A DNA stretch of 64,000 nt from Paenibacillus sp. FSL H7-0326 (GCF_001955535.1 NZ_MPVN01000001.1:1240001-1304000), one strand, 5' to 3'; counted from the stretch's first letter, positions 34,578 through 44,356 are shown. Notes: a model not told the origin generated them from the letters alone. Made by a program: numbers and translations.

Positions 34578-34654
34578 GAATATACCTTCTTTCTCTGCTT
34601 TATCCTCACATTTTACTGGATTTCCCATTCTCGTTCCAGCTCATTTTTGAAATC

Positions 34655-34692
34655 AAAAACACCTCCTTTGCTTGTACAAAAGAGGTGTTCAT
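34655..34692 (-). terminator. Terminator of the DJ-1/PfpI gene
   Basis: AACACCTC and GAGGTGTT arms with inner TTTG/CAAA pairing around a 6-nt loop; minus-strand tail TTTTGATTT. Confidence 0.8.
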
Positions 34693-34729
34693 TCCTAGTT
34701 TTTAATCAGCACCATTTTTGATTGGAATG

Positions 34730-35311
34730 CTAAGCCGTTACGATATCGCGTTGTCTATAAGGGTAATCCATTTGCTTTCTGATCTGCTGGACCTGTTCAT
34801 CTCGAACAAAGAGACCCAGCACATACAGACCAAGATCAATGGAAGCGGCTACCCCTCCGCCGGTAATGACATGTCCATCCCGTACCAGCCGGCATTTAAC
34901 GACTTCTTTGCAATAAGGAGCAAGCAGATCATAATGAAATGGATGGGTTGTCGCCCTCTTATCCGTCAAAAAGCCAGCGGCTCCAAGTAGTAATGAGCCT
35001 GTGCATGCGGACACCTTGAACTTCGTGTCTGCCGCTCCTTTAAACCAATTCATAAACTCATCATTGGATGGGAGGGTTCTTGTTCCTGATCCCCCGGGAA
35101 CAAATACCATATCATAATCCTTTAAATCGGGTTTTACTTTCGTGACCTTCACCGTCATTCCATGCTCATCACTAACTTCCTGCTGAACTCCGCATATGTC
35201 CCATGTGGTGTCATTCGTTTCTGTACAAGATTTTAATCTGGAGATTACATCATAAAAACCGATAAAATCCAAAAAAGTCATGCCATTGAACACTACCATA
35301 GCTATCTTCAC
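34730..35311 (-). CDS. DJ-1/PfpI-family protein
   Basis: A 193-aa class I glutamine amidotransferase-like protein. The nucleophile cysteine lies in FKVSACTGSLLLGAAGFL, with DMVFVPGGSGTR before it and THPFHYDLL after it. Relatives include isonitrile hydratase-like and GATase1 transcription-factor domains; here there is no DNA-binding tail. GTG 35311 is chosen behind GAGAGGTG; the ATG at 35350 lacks an RBS. Confidence 0.82.
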   Translation of the reverse strand: MKIAMVVFNGMTFLDFIGFYDVISRLKSCTETNDTTWDICGVQQEVSDEHGMTVKVTKVKPDLKDYDMVFVPGGSGTRTLPSNDEFMNWFKGAADTKFKVSACTGSLLLGAAGFLTDKRATTHPFHYDLLAPYCKEVVKCRLVRDGHVITGGGVAASIDLGLYVLGLFVRDEQVQQIRKQMDYPYRQRDIVTA

Positions 35312-35460
35312 ATCGAACACCTCTCTCAAATAATGATCTGGAAAAGGCACTACACCTTTATTATAGGTTAATTTGTATTATTTGCATCATTTCATAACTC
35401 AAAAGGTGGTTTTGAAACCTCATCAATGTACATTCACCAATGATGAGGGTCAAGAATCAC

Positions 35461-35762
35461 CAATGGCAAAATGATCGAACCCAAGCATTCGTTGATGGAG
35501 CCTTCTACAGCAGGTCCAACTCAAAATAAAAAGGTCCGACCTCTGCTTCGCCAAGCAATGCAGTATCGGACCTATTTACTCTCCCCCACTTCCTCGGATA
35601 GGTGGGGGCACCCTTTCAAGCCGGCTCATATGCGAAGGAAACGAAATGCTCAGAGGGAGAAGCGCCAGCGTTCGTATTTGGCCTGGAATGATTACATCTT
35701 AAAATCCAATCCTATCATTCCATGCCAAGAACGATCGTACTTGAGCATTCGTTGACGAAGCA
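35461..35762. repeat. Two degenerate direct repeats in a gene-poor stretch
   Basis: The 489-nt stretch before 35801 holds no gene. A segment at 35461-35502 (CAAGCATTCGTTGATGGAGC in its middle) recurs at 35720-35762 (TTGAGCATTCGTTGACGAAGC), about 23 of 29 core positions matching. Between and after the copies are CCCCCAC/GTGGGGG (35583-35608) and GGAATGAT/ATCATTCC (35684-35721) inverted repeats. Confidence 0.55.
35525..35573 (-). terminator. Terminator downstream of the DUF6171-like gene
   Basis: AGGTCCGA (35532-35539) and TCGGACCT (35566-35573) with inner CTGC/GCAG; on the minus strand the stem is followed by TTTTTATTTT. It lies 230 nt past the stop, after one repeat copy. Confidence 0.7.
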
Positions 35763-35800
35763 CCCAAGAGCCGGCCCTCGACGCTTCCCTTGGCCTGTAT

Positions 35801-36082
35801 TTACCTCTCCCACTTAGGCTCAAACGGATAAGGACATGTCGCCTCCAGCACCTTCGCCTTCAATGGAATGAGACAGCCGCAATATCGGCAGGTCGTTCCA
35901 TACATGAAGCCGTCACAGCTCCTGCATGCAGCAAGGCGCTCTCGGTATAGCTCGCGGCTGGCTTCTTCCTTACCTGTATTGCTCTCGGTATAAGCCTCCT
36001 CCAGCTGCTCCAGTTCAGATTCACTGACATGAACGCTTGCGGTACAGCCCTTGCAGAGCTCCGTTTCAGATCTCGTCGCCAT
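35801..36082 (-). CDS. Small cysteine-rich protein (DUF6171-like)
   Basis: A 93-aa protein with two cysteine clusters: LCKGCTAS near the N-terminus and the set AACRSCDGFMYGTTCRYCGC toward the C-terminus, ending EATCPYPFEPKW. The spacing suggests a zinc ribbon. I recall similar proteins listed as DUF6171. ATG 36082 has GAAAGGGTG upstream; the GTG at 36094 is part of that RBS. It lies 18 nt after the arabinofuranosidase gene and is likely co-transcribed. Confidence 0.65.
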   Translation of the reverse strand: MATRSETELCKGCTASVHVSESELEQLEEAYTESNTGKEEASRELYRERLAACRSCDGFMYGTTCRYCGCLIPLKAKVLEATCPYPFEPKWER

Positions 36083-36100
36083 CTTAGAAGTCACCCTTTC

Positions 36101-37582
36101 TTAAGAAACGATCTTAATCACCGCCACGGAAGCGGCAGGAAGTGAGAATCGCACCGAGTTCTGTTCTACAGTGATTCCTTCCAATGCTTTTGGCGCTACT
36201 TGCTCTGGGCTGCCAAAGGAATTGTGAGCATCAAGCTCACTTGCTGTCAGTACTTGACCACTGATCTCTACTCCGCTTAAGCCTACCAGATCCAAATCTA
36301 CCGTAAGGGAATCCGCATGGCTGAGATTACAAGCAGAGACATGAATATGTCCATTCGCATCTACCGATGAGGAGATGCTCAGCTGCGGAATCTCATCTGT
36401 TCCATTGGAATAGGAAGGGCTCACATAATGGGTTTGCAGCAGATGTGCGTCCTGATGCACCTTAAACATGTTAAACACATGATACGTCGGTGTAAGTACC
36501 ATATTTGCACCTTCTGTCAGAATCATCGCCTGAAGCACGTTAACGATCTGCGCGATGTTCGTCATTTGGACACGATCAGAATGCTCATGGAACAGGTTAA
36601 GATTAATACCTGCTACAAGTGCATCGCGCAGTGTATTTTGCTGATACAGGAAGCCCGGATTGGTCCCTGGCTCAACCTCAAACCATGTGCCCCACTCATC
36701 AATGATGAGACCTACCTTTTTCTCAGGATCATATTTATCCATGATGGCAGAATGCTTAACAATGAGCTCTTCCATATATAATGTAGCTTTTAAAGTCGTA
36801 AACCAATCCTCTGCCGTAAATCCGGTTGCACTGCCCTTCTTCTCCCAGATGCCTGTGCCGGTTGTGTAATAATGAAGGCTCAGCCCATTCATAAATTTGC
36901 CCGCTTCCCGCATGAGCACTTCCGTCCAGTGGTAATCTGCTGTATTCGGTCCGCAAGCGATTTTGTAAACCGACTCAGAAGTGTAGTTACGTACATACGT
37001 CGCATAACGACGATACAGATCCGCGTAGTATTCCGGTCTCATATTACCGCCGCAGCCCCAGCTTTCATTGCCGACACCAAAGTACTTCACATTCCACGGC
37101 TCTTCTCTTCCGTTCTGTGCCCGCAGACTCGCCATCGGGGATTGACCCCCGTTATTCATGTATTCGACCCATTGCTGCATTTCATAAACGGTCCCGCTTC
37201 CCACATTGCCGCAGATGTAAGGCTCGGCTCCGATCAGCTCGCACAAACGCATAAACTCATGTGTGCCAAAATGATTATTCTCTTCTACTCCACCCCAATG
37301 TGTATTCAGCATCCGAGGACGGTTCTCATAAGGACCGATTCCGTCCTGCCAATGATATTCGTCGGCGAAGCAGCCACCCGGCCAGCGAAGCACAGGAACC
37401 TGTAATTCTTTAAGTGCTCCAATTACATCATTACGAATCCCATCCGTGTTCGGTATCGGTGAATCGTAACCCACCCAGATGCCCTCATATACGCAGCGTC
37501 CCAGATGCTCCGAGAATTGACCATAGATATTTTTGTTAATCTGACTCTTTCGAACATCCGTATGTACAACGACTTTAACCAT
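36101..37582 (-). CDS. abfA: Alpha-L-arabinofuranosidase, GH51
   Basis: A 493-aa intracellular enzyme (no signal peptide) that removes terminal arabinose from arabinan or arabinoxylan oligosaccharides. Family signs: [42 protein letters not shown], the acid/base Glu in [20 protein letters not shown] and the nucleophile Glu in [15 protein letters not shown]. Length matches Geobacillus/Bacillus AbfA (about 500). ATG follows CGGAGG. Its promoter carries a cre-like site at -35, so glucose repression is expected. Confidence 0.94.
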   Translation of the reverse strand: MVKVVVHTDVRKSQINKNIYGQFSEHLGRCVYEGIWVGYDSPIPNTDGIRNDVIGALKELQVPVLRWPGGCFADEYHWQDGIGPYENRPRMLNTHWGGVEENNHFGTHEFMRLCELIGAEPYICGNVGSGTVYEMQQWVEYMNNGGQSPMASLRAQNGREEPWNVKYFGVGNESWGCGGNMRPEYYADLYRRYATYVRNYTSESVYKIACGPNTADYHWTEVLMREAGKFMNGLSLHYYTTGTGIWEKKGSATGFTAEDWFTTLKATLYMEELIVKHSAIMDKYDPEKKVGLIIDEWGTWFEVEPGTNPGFLYQQNTLRDALVAGINLNLFHEHSDRVQMTNIAQIVNVLQAMILTEGANMVLTPTYHVFNMFKVHQDAHLLQTHYVSPSYSNGTDEIPQLSISSSVDANGHIHVSACNLSHADSLTVDLDLVGLSGVEISGQVLTASELDAHNSFGSPEQVAPKALEGITVEQNSVRFSLPAASVAVIKIVS

Positions 37583-37649
37583 GTAATTACCTCCGATTGA
37601 ATTAATAAAATAATAAATCCATTGAATTTAATTATCCAACTATGTATCC

Positions 37650-37687
37650 ATAATAAACCTAATTTTATTAATGTGTAAACGCTTATT
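37650..37687 (-). promoter_or_regulatory. abfA promoter with cre-like site
   Basis: On the minus strand TTTACA (37674-37679) and TATTAT (37650-37655) are 18 nt apart. The -35 overlaps AATAAGCGTTTACA (37674-37687), a partial CcpA cre match with the central AAnCG-type core intact. Confidence 0.55.
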
Positions 37688-37821
37688 TTAATGTTTATAG
37701 AAATTATATTTTCATTAATCCAATATATAGTGAGCCATACAACCTACTTGAAGACATATCCCCATTCTGAATCTGAATTTGCACAAAAGGATCCTGTTAA
37801 TTAAAAACAGGAAAGAGTCAA

Positions 37822-37849
37822 TTGACAAGTAACGATATATCGTATAAGT
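37822..37849 (+). promoter_or_regulatory. Promoter and palindromic operator of the ABC exporter pair
   Basis: TTGACA at 37822-37827 with TATAAG at 37843-37848 (short 15-nt spacer, or ATAAGT at 16). The spacer contains ACGATATATCGT (37832-37843), a perfect 12-bp palindrome that overlaps the -10. This is where a repressor of a drug-efflux operon would sit. Confidence 0.5.
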
Positions 37850-37911
37850 TAACAGCAGATCTGTATATTTAGAATAAAATAACGATTAAAACACATTGAA
37901 AGGTGAATTTT

Positions 37912-39648
37912 ATGTCCAGACTGCTTCCATTTTTGAGGCCTTATCTTGCGGCCAGCATCCTTGCTCCGCTTCTAATGCTGCTTGAAGTATGCATGGATCT
38001 TCTCCAGCCGCGACTAATGGCGAGCATCGTTGATGAAGGCATTATGAAAAACGATCTTGCCCATATCCGGGATACGGGACTGCTGATGATTGGAGTAGCA
38101 CTGATCGGGCTGATTGGCGGCGCGGGGTGCAGCATATTTTCCAGTATCGCTTCCCAGAGCTTTGGCAAGGATCTGCGAATTAAACTGTTTGAACGTATTC
38201 AATCCTTCTCCTTTCTCAATCTGGATGTACTGAAAACAGGATCACTTATTACCCGTCTGACGAATGACGTTGTTCAGCTCCAAACCTTTGTGCAGATGAT
38301 TCTTCGTACTTTTGTCAGGACGCCGCTGCTGCTGGTAGGCAGCCTTGTAATGGCTATACTGCTCAGTCCAAGCTTGACCACGATATTGTTCGTATCCGTA
38401 CCTGCACTCTTTCTCATCCTTTTTATATTGATGAAGCGTTCTTTCCCGCTCTTTACCAAAATGCAGGCCAAGCTGGATAGCGTTAATACGGTGCTTCAGG
38501 AGAATTTATCCGGCATTCGTGTAATCAAGGCATTTGTTCGTAAAGGTCATGAGCAGCAAAGATTCGGAAACGCAAATGAGGAATATACCGACGCGGCGAT
38601 TCGCGCCAATCGACTGATGGCACTTAACATGCCGCTGATGACGCTCATTCTTAACTTCAGCATTGTTGCCGTATTATGGTTTGGCGGCTTGCAGCACTGG
38701 GGCGGCGGGCTCGAGATCGGTAAGCTGATTGCATTTATCAATTACGTGACCCAGCTCCTGATGTCCATGCTGATGCTAAGTAACATGCTCGCTTTTGTCT
38801 CGCGTGCCAAAGTATCGGCTGATCGGGTAAATGAAGTGCTGGAGACCCAATCCGAAATTATGAATCCTTCAGCTCCTGTCGATCCAGATCAAGCTAAGCG
38901 CGGCAGTGTTGAATTCAAAGATGTATCTTTTGCCTACAGCTCTAATGGCGGTGACCTGACATTAAGAAATATCAGCTTCACCGTCCAGCCAGGAGAGACT
39001 CTGGCCATACTCGGGGCTACAGGATCAGGCAAATCCTCGCTCGTCAGTCTGATTCCGCGTTTATATGAAGCTAGCAGTGGAGAAATTCTGGTGAACGGTG
39101 TGAATGTCCAGCAGCTTGATCTTAACTACCTCAGACAGGAAGTAGCCATGGTCATGCAGCAGGCTCTTCTCTTCAGCGGTACGATTCGGGATAATATCCG
39201 CTATGGAAATCCGGATGCTTCCGAAGATGATATCCTGCGGGCGGCAACGGCTGCAGAAGCTGATCCATTTATCCAGCAGCTGGAGCATGGATACGATACG
39301 CAGCTTGGACAACGGGGGATCAATTTGTCCGGCGGACAAAAGCAGCGGATATCTATAGCCAGAGCACTCCTCACCAATCCATCCATATTAATTCTGGATG
39401 ACAGCACCAGTGCAGTAGATTTGAAGACGGAGGCTCGAATTCAGCAGGCTCTAGAGACCGAAATGAAGAATACGACAAGGCTGATTATTGCTCAGCGGAT
39501 CTCATCCGTCATGCGGGCAGATCAGATTCTTGTGCTGGACCAAGGGGCCATCGCTGCCATGGGTACTCATGAAGAGCTGATGCTGACGAGCCAAGTCTAT
39601 CAGGATATTTATCGCTCTCAGCGTAAGGAGGAATCATCTTATGTCTGA
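37912..39648 (+). CDS. Heterodimeric ABC exporter subunit with degenerate ATP site
   Basis: Fused membrane/ATPase half-exporter, 578 aa. Walker A GATGSGKSS and signature LSGGQKQR are intact, but the Walker B reads ILILDDSTSAVD, with Asp instead of the catalytic Glu, and the H-loop reads IAQRIS, with Gln for His. These changes mark the degenerate-site partner in exporters such as BmrCD, LmrCD and TM287/288. It overlaps the next gene by 8 nt, and that gene supplies the complementary half. Start ATG 37912 follows AAAGGTG. Substrate unknown, probably a hydrophobic compound. Confidence 0.9.
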   Translation: MSRLLPFLRPYLAASILAPLLMLLEVCMDLLQPRLMASIVDEGIMKNDLAHIRDTGLLMIGVALIGLIGGAGCSIFSSIASQSFGKDLRIKLFERIQSFSFLNLDVLKTGSLITRLTNDVVQLQTFVQMILRTFVRTPLLLVGSLVMAILLSPSLTTILFVSVPALFLILFILMKRSFPLFTKMQAKLDSVNTVLQENLSGIRVIKAFVRKGHEQQRFGNANEEYTDAAIRANRLMALNMPLMTLILNFSIVAVLWFGGLQHWGGGLEIGKLIAFINYVTQLLMSMLMLSNMLAFVSRAKVSADRVNEVLETQSEIMNPSAPVDPDQAKRGSVEFKDVSFAYSSNGGDLTLRNISFTVQPGETLAILGATGSGKSSLVSLIPRLYEASSGEILVNGVNVQQLDLNYLRQEVAMVMQQALLFSGTIRDNIRYGNPDASEDDILRAATAAEADPFIQQLEHGYDTQLGQRGINLSGGQKQRISIARALLTNPSILILDDSTSAVDLKTEARIQQALETEMKNTTRLIIAQRISSVMRADQILVLDQGAIAAMGTHEELMLTSQVYQDIYRSQRKEESSYV

Positions 39649-41494
39649 TAAGCAGCAATTGAACAAACCCGCTTTTGCCATGCCCGGGCCGGGGCCACGA
39701 GGACCTGCCGGCGGACAGCCCGCCGGCTCAATTAAAGTAAGACCCAAAAATACGGCTGCAACCATCAAGCGAATATGGAATTATCTGAACAAGCAGCGGT
39801 CTGCCTTGCTTATCGTCTACCTGTTCACCATACTAAGTGCACTCATCGCTTTGGCTGGACCTTATTTAATCGGGGTGGCGATCGATGATTATATTGTTCC
39901 TGGAGATTATACAGGACTAATTCGTTTATGCATGATTATGCTGGCCTTATACTTGTTAGGCAGTATCGTTACCTGGATTCAGTCATATGTCATGACCAGT
40001 GTATCGCAAAAAACGGTACTTCATCTTAGAAATGATCTCTTCGGCAAATATCAGGACCTCCCGGTTCAATTCTTTGACACTCGGAACAATGGTGAGCTGA
40101 TGAGCCGGGCGACGAATGATATCGAGAACGTGTCCAACACACTGAATCAAAGTGTCACTCAGCTGCTGAACAGTCTCGTTACCCTTATCGGGTCCTTAGT
40201 GATTATGCTCAGCCTGAACGTGCCGCTAACACTCGTCGCACTAATCAGCATTCCACTCGTCCTGATCTCAACCCGTCAGATTGTGAAGTACACCCGTATT
40301 TATTTTAAGGGACAACAGCAGCAGCTCGGCCAGTTAAACGGCATGATTGAAGAAACGATCAGCGGTCAAAAGGTCGTCAAGCTCTACCGGCGGGAAGAAC
40401 AGGAAACCGTACGATTCAAGGACATTAGCGAACAGCTTAACAAGGTTGGAATTAAGGCTCAGATCGTATCAGGTATGATGGGCCCCTTCATGAATGTCAT
40501 CAATAACTTAAGCTTTGCGCTTATTGCTGCTGTAGGCGGATGGATGGTGTTTCAGAATGAGATGGTGTCTGTCGGGATTGTTGTGAGCTTCCTGAACTAT
40601 TCCAAGCAGTTTGGCCGACCGATCTCAGAGCTTGCCAATCAGTATAACCTGATACAATCTGCGGTAGCTGGGGCTGAGCGAGTATTTGAGATTATGGATC
40701 TGAAATCTGAGTATGAGGATGAGCAGGATCACGGCAAGACCCCTACAAATATCCAAGGCTCTGTTAAGTTTGATCAAGTAAACTTCCATTACAAACCGGA
40801 GAAGCCGATTCTAACGGACATCAGCTTTGAAGCTCATCCCGGAGAGAAGATCGCCCTTGTTGGACCGACTGGAGCAGGCAAAACGACCATCGTCAATTTG
40901 CTTACCCGCTTTTACGAAACAGCGAGCGGGGATATCTTAGTGGATGGCAGATCAATTCGTTCGCTGGATAAGAAGAATCTTCGCAAGCAGCTCGGTATGG
41001 TGCTGCAGGATGCGCATGTGTTCTCCGGAACGATTCGAGACAACATCGCCTTTGGCAGATTGGATGCAACAGATGAAGAGATCCAGCAGGCAGCCGTAAT
41101 GGCAAATGCCGATCCATTTATCCGCAGATTACCGGACGGCTACGATACGAAGCTTAGTGCAGAAGGCGGCAACCTAAGTCATGGTCAGCGTCAGCTGCTC
41201 ACGATCGCTCGAGCTATACTTGCGAATCCGGCTATACTGATATTGGATGAGGCCACGAGCAGTGTCGATACTAGAACCGAGATGTATATTCAAGAAGCGA
41301 TGAAGACGTTGATGCAAGGCAGAACCAGCTTTGTAATTGCTCACCGTCTCAGTACGATTCAAGATGCCGACCGTATTCTTTACATGGAGAATGGATGCCT
41401 TGTTGAGCAAGGAACTCATGAGGAGCTGCTCGCAATCGGACCGGAAGGCCGTTATTACAAGCTGTTCACCAGCCAATTCCATCAAGCCATCTGA
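39641..41494 (+). CDS. Heterodimeric ABC exporter subunit with catalytic Walker B
   Basis: Partner half-exporter of 617 aa with a Pro/Gly-rich N-terminal extension of about 40 residues before the six-helix domain. Walker A GPTGAGKTT, Walker B ILILDEATSSVD (Glu present) and H-loop IAHRLS are canonical, but the signature is LSHGQRQL rather than LSGGQ. In the head-to-tail dimer that altered signature faces the degenerate site of the first subunit, so one site is active and one is not. RBS AAGGAGG lies inside the first gene. Confidence 0.9.
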   Translation: MSDKQQLNKPAFAMPGPGPRGPAGGQPAGSIKVRPKNTAATIKRIWNYLNKQRSALLIVYLFTILSALIALAGPYLIGVAIDDYIVPGDYTGLIRLCMIMLALYLLGSIVTWIQSYVMTSVSQKTVLHLRNDLFGKYQDLPVQFFDTRNNGELMSRATNDIENVSNTLNQSVTQLLNSLVTLIGSLVIMLSLNVPLTLVALISIPLVLISTRQIVKYTRIYFKGQQQQLGQLNGMIEETISGQKVVKLYRREEQETVRFKDISEQLNKVGIKAQIVSGMMGPFMNVINNLSFALIAAVGGWMVFQNEMVSVGIVVSFLNYSKQFGRPISELANQYNLIQSAVAGAERVFEIMDLKSEYEDEQDHGKTPTNIQGSVKFDQVNFHYKPEKPILTDISFEAHPGEKIALVGPTGAGKTTIVNLLTRFYETASGDILVDGRSIRSLDKKNLRKQLGMVLQDAHVFSGTIRDNIAFGRLDATDEEIQQAAVMANADPFIRRLPDGYDTKLSAEGGNLSHGQRQLLTIARAILANPAILILDEATSSVDTRTEMYIQEAMKTLMQGRTSFVIAHRLSTIQDADRILYMENGCLVEQGTHEELLAIGPEGRYYKLFTSQFHQAI

Positions 41495-41537
41495 CATATA
41501 AGCTCTATAATTAAGTTAGATTTATAGCGCATCACAT

Positions 41538-41588
41538 AAAAAAGCACACGCTCTGCAGATCTTCCTTGCAGAAACGTGTGCTTCTTTA
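41538..41588. terminator. Bidirectional terminator between exporter and mapP
   Basis: AAGCACACG pairs with CGTGTGCTT with inner CTGCA/TGCAG; the minus strand continues TTTTTT and the plus strand CTTTAAT. Confidence 0.85.
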
Positions 41589-41615
41589 ATTATCAGTTTA
41601 CATTGCAAAAACCAA

Positions 41616-42434
41616 TTATATGGTTACAGAAACACCGGAGTGATCAGAGACGATCGGGCTGTCTTTGCCATCAAGAACAACCTTGGAGGACTTAACTGCA
41701 AGCTTACGATTACTGAATACATAATCAATACGCAGCTTCTGCTTATTATTCTCCCAGCCGGCGATGGCTTTGACAACGGTATAGCCCTCATCCTTCTCTT
41801 CTGCCAGCTCGTAGCAGTCATGCCACCCGCTCTGTGTAACATAATCGTAGCCTTCGCCTTCCAGATGGGCTGCATTATTAAAATCACCCATAATGAATGC
41901 CGGCTGACCCTTCACCTTCTGCTTGAGCACATCCAGTGAATTATCCCATTGTCCTCTGAAGGATTCGTCATCATGCCACCAGCCATAATGACCATTCACA
42001 AACCAGGTTTCTTCTCCCGAGATGACCGTTTTGATCCCTAATATTTTGCGGGTACGGTAATTCTCATAGTCCCTCATTTCGGAAACATAGGCTTCAAAAG
42101 CATCAAGGATCGGAGTCTTCGATAAGAAAGCTAGCCCTTCATCATACTTCTCAAATCCTACATGGATCGGAATATACGTCCAGTAATATGCTTGACCGAT
42201 CTGTTCGCGCAGTACATGTGCATAATTGTCGGCCTTCACCACCGCTTGATCGTCTGTAACATAGAACGGAGACAGATCGTCATCAGATAACGGTGCCTCA
42301 CGCTGTGACTGATTCACTTCTTGCAGCGCAACGATATCAAAATCCTCTGTGCGAATGAATTCGGCCAGCTGATCAATCTTGGTCAGCTGATCCTCCTCCA
42401 TCCAGGCATGCGTGTTCAACGTTAGAATCTTCAA
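41616..42434 (-). CDS. mapP: Endonuclease/exonuclease/phosphatase-fold enzyme, probable maltose-6'-phosphate phosphatase
   Basis: A 272-aa cytoplasmic EEP-fold phosphoesterase. Metal and catalytic residues are visible in LNTHAW, IVALQEVNQ, VNGHYGWWHDD, FIMGDFNNAA, RIDYVF and SDHSGV. In Enterococcus faecalis, as I recall, maltose-6'-phosphate phosphatase MapP acts beside the MalT PTS and MalP phosphorylase. Here the gene lies 7 nt behind malT, with malR and malP-pgmB adjacent, so the same job is inferred: freeing maltose from maltose-6'-P. The start is TTG 42434 behind AGGGTGAT, which overlaps the malT stop. A nuclease role is the alternative. Confidence 0.75.
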   Translation of the reverse strand: MKILTLNTHAWMEEDQLTKIDQLAEFIRTEDFDIVALQEVNQSQREAPLSDDDLSPFYVTDDQAVVKADNYAHVLREQIGQAYYWTYIPIHVGFEKYDEGLAFLSKTPILDAFEAYVSEMRDYENYRTRKILGIKTVISGEETWFVNGHYGWWHDDESFRGQWDNSLDVLKQKVKGQPAFIMGDFNNAAHLEGEGYDYVTQSGWHDCYELAEEKDEGYTVVKAIAGWENNKQKLRIDYVFSNRKLAVKSSKVVLDGKDSPIVSDHSGVSVTI

Positions 42435-42441
42435 AATGTAA

Positions 42442-44106
42442 TCACCCTAGTCTGTCTTGAATGTCGGACTTCAGAACGTCGGCTTTTGGACCATAGATCG
42501 CTTGAATTCCGTTATCCTTCTTGATCAATCCAAGAGCCCCGAGCTTCTTCCATTCCTCTTCATTACCCACTGCATTCACATCATTAACTGTAATTCGCAA
42601 ACGAGTCATGCAGGCATCCACATCGACAATGTTAGATGGGCCGCCGAGCGTGGCAATGATTTGAGCAGGGAGATCATCTCCAGCGGTTGCAGCAGCAGGA
42701 ATGTTCTCTCCCGCAGCTTCTGCAGTAGCAACTGTTTTATCGGACTCTTCATCCGTATAATTCCCAAGCCGTCCTGGTGTAGCCATCTTAAATTTCCCAA
42801 TCATGAAGTAAGCGATAAAGTAAGAACCTGCAAAGAATACAACCGTTGTAATGACAAAGTTAATAATATCGGCAACAAGGCCTGCATTGATCGACAGCGG
42901 AATTCTAGTAAGCAGCTCGATCATACCAAACGAATGAAGTCTCAGGTCAATAATATCAGCCATACCAAAGGCAAGGCCAGTGATGACCGCATATACACCG
43001 TAAAGTACAGGTGCAGCAAACATAAACATAAACTCAAGCGGCTCTGTAACTCCGGTCAGGAATACCGCAAGACCGGCAGACAAGAACATGGATTTGTATT
43101 TGGAACGCTTGTCCTTATCCACTCTGCGATACATTGCAAGTGCAATACCCATCAGAATACCAGCGCCTGCAATCATTTGTCCTACTTTGAAGCGTGCTGG
43201 TGTTACGGTGTCCATAAGCTGCTGATACGCCATTGGATCCGATCCATGCAGATTGGCAAGGTCACTTGCCCAAGCGAGCCATAGTGGATCTTGTCCAGCA
43301 ACCGTACCGCCGGCATTGCCGCCAGTGAGTACCGTGTAAATTCCGCCAAGCTCTGTATAGTTGATTGGAATCGTCAGCATGTGGTGAAGCCCGAATGGCA
43401 GCAGCACACGCTCCAGCGTTCCGTACAGGAATGGGGCAATGAATGGAGCAGACTCACCTGAAGTCGCTAACCATTTACCGAAGCTGTTAATTCCGGTTTG
43501 AATAAACGGCCAAAATGCTGCCATCACTACCGCAACAATAACGGACCATAGAATGACAACAAACGGAACGAACCGTTTACCGTTAAAGAAGGCCAGCGCT
43601 TCTGGAAGCTTACGATAGTTATAATATTTATTGAACACAACGGCTCCAAGGAAACCAGAAATTATACCGACAAATACACCCATATTCAGTGCAGGAGCAC
43701 CAAGTACAGAGGTGAAGTAACCATCTACCGTAATCATTTGACCAAACAGCGTCGTAGTGGTTGCACCTTCCTGGCTCAGCATATCATTGGATACGCCAAG
43801 TATGGTACCGGTTGTAATATTGATCAGAATGAAGGCGATAAGTGCCGCAAACGCCCCTCCTGCTCTTTCTTTAGCCCACGATCCACCGATCGCGACAGCG
43901 AACAAGATATGAAGGTTGTTAATAATCCCCCAGCCGAGGTTCTCCATGACACCACCGACAGTGACAAGGAATGCGATATTTTCCGCAAACATCGCGATCA
44001 CTTTGCCAAGCGAAATCATGATCCCTGCAGCCGGCATAACGGCAACGACGACTAGCAAGGCTTTACCGAATTTTTGCCAAAACTCAAAAGACAGAAGTTT
44101 TTTCAT
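42442..44106 (-). CDS. malT: PTS maltose/glucose-type IICB transporter
   Basis: A 554-aa phosphotransferase permease. The IIC membrane domain (about 1-440) has the glucose-family helices and GLHHMLTIPINYTE. After a short Ala-rich linker the IIB domain (about 475-554) carries the phosphorylated cysteine at about 499 in VDVDACMTRLRIT. No IIA domain is fused and none is encoded in the window, so a IIA-Glc protein must act in trans. Maltose is inferred from mapP, malP, pgmB and shared operators. ATG follows AGAGGT. Confidence 0.85.
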   Translation of the reverse strand: MKKLLSFEFWQKFGKALLVVVAVMPAAGIMISLGKVIAMFAENIAFLVTVGGVMENLGWGIINNLHILFAVAIGGSWAKERAGGAFAALIAFILINITTGTILGVSNDMLSQEGATTTTLFGQMITVDGYFTSVLGAPALNMGVFVGIISGFLGAVVFNKYYNYRKLPEALAFFNGKRFVPFVVILWSVIVAVVMAAFWPFIQTGINSFGKWLATSGESAPFIAPFLYGTLERVLLPFGLHHMLTIPINYTELGGIYTVLTGGNAGGTVAGQDPLWLAWASDLANLHGSDPMAYQQLMDTVTPARFKVGQMIAGAGILMGIALAMYRRVDKDKRSKYKSMFLSAGLAVFLTGVTEPLEFMFMFAAPVLYGVYAVITGLAFGMADIIDLRLHSFGMIELLTRIPLSINAGLVADIINFVITTVVFFAGSYFIAYFMIGKFKMATPGRLGNYTDEESDKTVATAEAAGENIPAAATAGDDLPAQIIATLGGPSNIVDVDACMTRLRITVNDVNAVGNEEEWKKLGALGLIKKDNGIQAIYGPKADVLKSDIQDRLG

Positions 44107-44285
44107 ATGCGTTACCTCTTGTGTTTTTTATTGTGCAGCATGGTCTGAACGCCTTGTTCTTTGTTGATATCGCATTCAGAAATCCCTTACAAAATCCTAT
44201 GTTTATAAAGCCGGTGACACAGTGATTGATAAAAAAGCGATTACATCTTCCTTAAAAATGTGCCATGGCTTTTGAAAAGGAGTTA

Positions 44286-44356
44286 TTGCAAGATCGTGCA
44301 ACTTTAGTGCAATCGGTTGCAGTGCTATTATAAAATCATTCGCTTTCATTTTGCAA
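44286..44356 (-). promoter_or_regulatory. malT promoter with two MalR operators and a cre site
   Basis: On the minus strand TTGCAA (44351-44356), an 18-nt spacer and TATAAT (44327-44332) form the promoter. The spacer contains ATGAAAGCGAATGAT, one mismatch from the cre consensus. GCAATCGGTTGC (44309-44320) sits at the expected start point. A second dyad, TTGCA-AGATCG-TGCAA (44286-44301), is centred exactly 21 bp further, two helical turns. An extended -10 (TGCTATTAT, 44323-44331) on the plus strand may serve malR. The rest of the 360-nt gap is leader sequence. Confidence 0.75.

Noticed and set aside
42457..43284. 275-codon plus-strand frame opposite malT
   Set aside because: Antisense to the IICB coding sequence, low-complexity His/Asn/Lys composition, no RBS, no domain.
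44286..44356. Possibility that the GCAA dyads are only part of the cre sites
   Set aside because: The dyads are 12-bp palindromes with CCGG/TCGG centres separate from the cre boxes, and they recur at malP in a different position relative to cre.
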